9,271 nt of DNA from Anaerolineales bacterium (lineage in GTDB: Bacteria > Chloroflexota > Anaerolineae > Anaerolineales > E44-bin32): contig DAOUTT010000062.1 in NCBI GenBank assembly GCA_030668545.1, positions 1 through 9,271 of the forward strand, read 5' to 3'. The stretch's first letter is position 1; each line of letters begins with the position of its first letter. A program made the position numbers and the translations under genes. Positions 6,486 through 9,271 of this stretch are shown piece after piece. The notes beneath the pieces were generated by a model. It saw only the letters and a program-made list of their open reading frames with translations. It ran no database searches and was not told where the DNA came from.

Positions 6486-6754
6486 GCTCGCCTTCCCTTT
6501 CTCCCGGTGAGGGATTCCATGCGCCAGATCCTTCGATTGAGATCGAATGAAACACTGCAATGAAGGCCATCTGCCGTAATCAGTTGGTATCGTTTTCTCT
6601 CTCGCACCTTGCTGCCCCTTCGTTCTACATCTGACCGATACCCCTCAATGGTTCGAACATAGTGCCGCCGGCCTCGCCAGGCGAACTCTAGCGGATGCGA
6701 TTCCCCGCTCGTCTTGAGGATGCGAATTGGTTCGCCAATACCCATTGCTCTCAT
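6482..6754 (-). CDS. DUF6504-like protein
   Basis: A 90-residue basic protein. The core GEPIRILKTSG (7-17), PLEFAWRGRRHYVRTIEG (21-38) and YQLITADGLHCSVSFDLNRRIWRMESL (56-82) matches what I remember of DUF6504. That domain is a small beta-rich unit, found alone in Chloroflexota and Deinococcus-Thermus relatives and attached to Y-family polymerase (ImuB/DinB-like) proteins in actinobacteria. A function is not established. The frame can begin at TTG 6757 or ATG 6754, both served by AGGAG (6765-6769), or at ATG 6745. I choose ATG 6754. It overlaps the next gene by GTGA. It lies 340 bases behind the FtsK-like gene on the same strand, with no clear terminator between, so it may share that gene's promoter. 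Confidence 0.65.
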   Translation of the reverse strand: MRAMGIGEPIRILKTSGESHPLEFAWRGRRHYVRTIEGYRSDVERRGSKVRERKRYQLITADGLHCSVSFDLNRRIWRMESLTGRKGRRA

Positions 6755-6821
6755 CAATCAGACGCTCCTATAACCATCACGCACATGCACTTTTGCACAT
6801 CGCAATTTGCAGCTCTAGAAA

Positions 6822-7059
6822 TCAACAATCACCGCAATATATACATTCCAACGGCTCATCCCACCATCCAGTTCTTACATCGATTGGGAAGAAGCGCTTG
6901 CGCTCTTACCCTCTCCCCTTGCATCATTCTTGCCAGAGTTCTATTTCAAGTAAATTTCGAGAGGCGATGATGATATTTTCAGTTTGTCCATCCATTTATT
7001 CGCACCCATCGCCCGTGTATTTCCATACTCGAGATCGGATCCGTTTCAGATCCACTCAT
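6822..7059 (-). pseudogene. Protein-like fragments, possible decayed small gene(s)
   Basis: The 340 bases between the FtsK-like and DUF6504-like genes have no long frame but hold several short stretches that read like protein on the minus strand. An ATG at 7059 opens 26 codons (GRWVRINGWTN near the end). An ATG at 6995 opens 23 codons (ENIIIASRNLLEIELWQE). Its stop overlaps the ATG of a 22-codon frame (MQGERVRAQALL). A last frame (6905-6822) has no start codon and ends GWWDEPLECIYCGDC, with a CxxCGxC pattern. Loss of one A near 6906-6908 would join MQGERV to this last part. This may be a broken gene encoding a small zinc-binding protein. The evidence is only the look of the residues. Confidence 0.25.
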
Positions 7060-7094
7060 CGCCAAGCCCTTCACGTCCAATCGCTTGATACCCC

Positions 7095-8075
7095 TCACCC
7101 GTTTTGCGCGAGTCGTACGGCGGCGTCAAGGTCATGGACATTGAGCCAGGCGACTTCGACAAGACTTGCGACCGAGCCCACCTTGAAGGTAAACCGGCCA
7201 TCAAATGCCGCCCCACTCCCGTTGTGCGGATATGCCCTCGCCTTTACAAGCCCCGGCAAATGCTGCAGGGAAGACTCAATTGATTGCAGTGGGGGGCGAT
7301 AGGCTGCGACCACATGAACGCCTGCATCCTGACCATCGTCGATGACCGTCTTTAACAAGCCGATTCCTTCCTCTCCCGCTGCCCGCAGCAAGCGGTTTAG
7401 ATCGTCGATGAAAAGAACCAGATGCGGTTTGTTAAAGTCCGAGAAACGACGTTGCTCGATCTCTTCACATACCCAAAGCAGGAGTTCTCCAGCGCAGCTT
7501 GCGTCCGTTGCAACGGCTGAGAGCGTGTGCGGCAGCGCATCCAGAATCGCAAGCTCACGACCACCTAGATCGATGCCGATGAAGTTCACTTCGGATCGGC
7601 GGCTGGTTAGCGCGAGCGATACAAGAACGGCCCGTAAGAGCTCGGATTTCCCGGCGCCCTTCGGCGCGGCGATGAACATACTCCAGGTGTTCTTGCGCGT
7701 GAAGTCCAGCAGCAAGGGTCTTCCATTCGCTTCCATCCCGACGACTGCCTGCAACGCATGCAATCCACCTAAGGAATGCATCAACGGGAGCAAGCGCAGT
7801 TCCTTGCCGCGCGAGAACGCAACCTCAATCGTTTGCTCTTGTGCTTCCCAGATATACCTGACGTCGACGCCGCCCAGCGACGCGGACACGTGTTCCATCG
7901 CCTGCATGAGGTCATCCGCTCGCAAACCGATTGCCGGGGCGAGGTGGTAACGGACACGATCCTCTTTCACTATGCCTCCACCCACACGCGCGGGCACTTG
8001 AATTTCGTTCAGCGCCGACTCAATTTGATCTGCCTGTTGTTCTAAATACGCCTGCTTGTAGAACGCCCCTTCCAT
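7095..8075 (-). CDS. Short FtsK/SpoIIIE-type DNA translocase ATPase
   Basis: A 326-residue soluble protein with the FtsK motor only. Residues 18-88 resemble the beta domain (VRYHLAPAIGLRADDL). The RecA-like domain follows: a Walker A motif, AAPKGAGKSELLRAVLVSLA (136-155), then FIGIDLGGRELAILDALPHT (165-184, FtsK 'IDPKGVEL...LPHL'). Next is CEEIEQRR (203-210), a Walker B motif HLVLFIDDLNRLL (218-230, Asp224/Asp225), and VHVVAAYRPP (253-262, FtsK 'IHLILATQRPS'). There are no membrane helices and no gamma DNA-reading domain, so it is not the cell-division FtsK (usually well over 700 residues). GGAGGT five bases before ATG 8075 is a strong ribosome binding site. The promoter carries two GAAC-N4-GTTC palindromes, suggesting LexA control. 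It could move or remodel DNA during repair, but the substrate is unknown. Confidence 0.85.
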   Translation of the reverse strand: MEGAFYKQAYLEQQADQIESALNEIQVPARVGGGIVKEDRVRYHLAPAIGLRADDLMQAMEHVSASLGGVDVRYIWEAQEQTIEVAFSRGKELRLLPLMHSLGGLHALQAVVGMEANGRPLLLDFTRKNTWSMFIAAPKGAGKSELLRAVLVSLALTSRRSEVNFIGIDLGGRELAILDALPHTLSAVATDASCAGELLLWVCEEIEQRRFSDFNKPHLVLFIDDLNRLLRAAGEEGIGLLKTVIDDGQDAGVHVVAAYRPPLQSIESSLQHLPGLVKARAYPHNGSGAAFDGRFTFKVGSVASLVEVAWLNVHDLDAAVRLAQNG

Positions 8076-8106
8076 ATTCCACCTCCAGCGCCCCGTCCGG
8101 TTGGTT

Positions 8107-8122
8107 TAGAACGGGTGTTCTA
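8107..8122. promoter_or_regulatory. SOS-box-like operator 2 at the ftsK-like start site
   Basis: TAGAAC-GGGT-GTTCTA is a perfect 16-base palindrome with the GAAC-N4-GTTC core. It overlaps the last base of the minus-strand -10 box and the expected transcription start near 8115, a classic repressor position. Confidence 0.55.
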
Positions 8123-8151
8123 TTCTAGCAGAACTTATGTTCTATTGTCAA
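8122..8151 (-). promoter_or_regulatory. Promoter of the FtsK-like gene
   Basis: On the minus strand a perfect TTGACA (8151-8146) is followed after 18 bases by TAGAAT (8127-8122, 5/6). Transcription would start near 8115, giving a leader of about 40 bases with a strong GGAGGT site. The two palindromic operators cover the spacer and the start point. Confidence 0.75.
8130..8143. promoter_or_regulatory. SOS-box-like operator 1 inside the promoter spacer
   Basis: AGAAC-TTAT-GTTCT is a perfect palindrome with the GAAC-N4-GTTC core known for LexA/DinR of Gram-positive bacteria. It lies entirely between the -35 and -10 boxes. Its centre is 22 bp from that of operator 2, about two helical turns, so two dimers could bind on nearly the same face. 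Confidence 0.6.
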
Positions 8152-8182
8152 GTCGATGGCTGGTTTCCGAACACATCTCACC

Positions 8183-8205
8183 TATTCCAACTCTCCCCTG
8201 GAATA
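8183..8205. repeat. Seven-base inverted repeat upstream of the Memo gene
   Basis: TATTCCA (8183-8189) and TGGAATA (8199-8205) are perfect complements around a 9-base loop. The repeat lies about 30 bases upstream of the Memo-gene -10 box. It may be an operator; it has no T-run and is not a good terminator. Confidence 0.3.
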
Positions 8206-8231
8206 TTTGAACCGATTGAGCGGGTGAAGTT

Positions 8232-8242
8232 TGTGCTACAAT
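8232..8242 (+). promoter_or_regulatory. Memo-gene promoter, apparently leaderless
   Basis: TACAAT (8237-8242, 5/6) is preceded by TG dinucleotides (TGTGC), as in an extended -10 promoter. A weak TTGAGC lies 15 bases upstream. Transcription would begin near 8249, only about four bases before the GTG start at 8253, and no Shine-Dalgarno sequence precedes that GTG. Confidence 0.5.
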
Positions 8243-8252
8243 CCTGATTGTC

Positions 8253-9104
8253 GTGGATGAGAATGAAACTCCGGTTGATATCCGGCCTTCCCCCATTGCT
8301 GGAACCTGGTATCCAGGCAGCGCAGATGCACTCGCCCAATCGATTGATCAATATTTAAACGCCGCTACTATCCAGCCCCTGGACGGCGATGTAGTCGGGA
8401 TCATCGCCCCCCACGCGGGCCACCGCTATTCGGGTCAAGTTGCTGCATATGCCTTCCGACATCTGGAAAACCTCACGCCCGAGACGGTCGCCATCATCTC
8501 GCCGCTGCACACCCCTGTACAAGGTCGAGTGTTGACCAGCGGGCACGATGCCTATACAACCCCGCTCGGAGCCATCCCGGTGGACACCGAGTCGCTAAAC
8601 AGATTCCGGGAAAACTTAGAACAGGACTACGGGATCGAACTGGTACAAGTACGGAACGACAGCGAACACTCACTCGAGATCGAATTGCCATTCCTACAAC
8701 GGGTGTTTGATCATCCATTCCGGTTGCTTCCCATTATGCTTCACGATCAAGGGCTAGAGGCTGTTATGGCTGCTGGCCATACACTGGGAAAAATACTAGA
8801 AGGGACGCGGGCGGTTATCGTTGCCAGCTCAGACCTCTCGCACTTTTACCCTGAAGCTGTTGCTAAACGTCTCGATTCTGAAGTGCTTGCCCGTATCGAG
8901 GCTTTCGATCCAAAAGGGGTTCTCTCCGTAGAAGAGAAGGGAACAGGATTCGCCTGCGGACGTGGCGCAATCGCAGCCGCCCTCTGGGCAGCCCAGGATC
9001 TCGGCGCGGATAAAGCAAAGATCGTGCAGCATGCGACTTCCGGCGATGTGACGATGGACTTCGATTCTGTTGTCGGCTATGGCGCCGCCGTCATCTATCG
9101 TTAA
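8253..9104 (+). CDS. amrB: Memo-family protein (AmmeMemoRadiSam system protein B)
   Basis: A 283-residue cytosolic member of the Memo family, related to extradiol-type non-haem metal dioxygenases; its bacterial reaction is not settled. The family opening RPSPIAGTWYPGSADAL (11-27) is clear. It is followed by APHAGHRYSGQVAAYAF (52-68, His54), ISPLHT (82-87, His86), EHSLEIELPFLQ (138-149), ASSDLSHFYP (191-200) and GFACGRGAI (232-240, Cys235). His54, His86 and Cys235 would be the metal ligands, by comparison with human MEMO1. The family is often beside AMMECR1 and radical-SAM partners; neither is visible here. The start is GTG 8253: the frame is closed upstream by TGA 8217 and no ATG lies near. 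The gene is likely expressed from its own leaderless promoter. Confidence 0.93.
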   Translation: MDENETPVDIRPSPIAGTWYPGSADALAQSIDQYLNAATIQPLDGDVVGIIAPHAGHRYSGQVAAYAFRHLENLTPETVAIISPLHTPVQGRVLTSGHDAYTTPLGAIPVDTESLNRFRENLEQDYGIELVQVRNDSEHSLEIELPFLQRVFDHPFRLLPIMLHDQGLEAVMAAGHTLGKILEGTRAVIVASSDLSHFYPEAVAKRLDSEVLARIEAFDPKGVLSVEEKGTGFACGRGAIAAALWAAQDLGADKAKIVQHATSGDVTMDFDSVVGYGAAVIYR

Positions 9105-9202
9105 GCATTGCTTCGTCACCCCACCCATCCAAGCTTGATGGATGGTAAACAGAGGATGCCGCGAATAACATATGCAGATCCGTCAAATCAATAGGGTAAA
9201 GA

Positions 9203-9271
9203 ATGAATGAAGAAATTTTCTATAACATTTTAAGATTAGGCGCCGTATTGCTTCTGGTTCTCGCCAATGGC
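9203..9271 (+). CDS. Start of a DUF21/CNNM (hemolysin-C family) membrane protein (partial)
   Basis: The last 23 codons of the window begin MNEEIFYNILRLG and run into a hydrophobic segment, AVLLLVLANG. This matches the usual first membrane helix of CorC/HlyC-type proteins with an N-terminal DUF21 (CNNM) domain, whose next residues are typically FFVAAEFA. Members are thought to act in divalent-cation transport. AGGG at about 9193-9196 could be the ribosome binding site. Only 98 bases separate it from the Memo gene, with no clear terminator, so cotranscription is possible. The assignment depends on a short N-terminus. Confidence 0.6.
   Translation, partial: MNEEIFYNILRLGAVLLLVLANG

Noticed and set aside
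6727..7302. Plus-strand 191-codon frame
   Set aside because: It is antisense to the FtsK-like gene and the fragment region, with Ser/His-rich low-complexity content typical of a shadow frame.
7342..7950. Plus-strand 202-codon frame opposite the FtsK-like gene
   Set aside because: Ser/Arg-rich shadow of a gene with clear Walker motifs on the other strand.
9128..9148. CCATCC/GGATGG hairpin after the Memo gene as a terminator
   Set aside because: No T-run follows, so it is at most a weak structure.

Overview
This window looks like a chromosomal segment from a Chloroflexota bacterium, most likely class Anaerolineae. That is an inference from gene content. The set includes SpoVS, a DUF6391-like membrane protein, a DUF6504-like protein, a DUF4870/Tic20-like membrane protein, a bacterial deoxynucleoside kinase and a Memo-family protein, with moderate GC and short operons. 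No 16S or other decisive marker is present. Most genes are housekeeping; I see no integrase, transposase, CRISPR array, tRNA or rRNA.

Layout. Positions 3-164 hold the 3' end of an unidentified gene, coupled through a GTGA overlap to a deoxynucleoside kinase (161-859). A bidirectional terminator (931-967) separates it from a convergent small membrane protein (983-1324, minus). A stand-alone spoVS (1578-1838) has its own promoter. A roughly 500-base gap (1839-2349) follows, holding a cluster of short palindromes. Next come holB (delta', 2350-3387, minus) and, divergently, a dusB-like tRNA-dihydrouridine synthase (3507-4469), a DUF6391-like gene (4626-5150) and holA (delta, 5155-6144). Two of the clamp-loader genes therefore lie within 4 kb of each other.

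Positions 6237-8075 form a minus-strand unit: a short FtsK/SpoIIIE-type ATPase, a region of protein-like fragments, a DUF6504-like gene and a small gene overlapping it. The window ends with a plus-strand Memo-family gene (8253-9104) and the start of a DUF21/CNNM membrane protein (9203 onward).

The most interesting signal is upstream of the FtsK-like gene. Its TTGACA/TAGAAT promoter carries two perfect GAAC-N4-GTTC palindromes 22 bp apart, one inside the -35/-10 spacer and one at the -10/start site. This is the core of the Gram-positive-type LexA (SOS) box, so the motor, and perhaps the DUF6504 gene behind it, may be DNA-damage inducible. A second theme is apparent leaderless transcription: the -10 boxes of dus and of the Memo gene end 7 and 10 bases before start codons that lack a Shine-Dalgarno sequence. 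I found no clear evidence for a completely new multi-gene system. The possible SOS-controlled motor unit is the best candidate.
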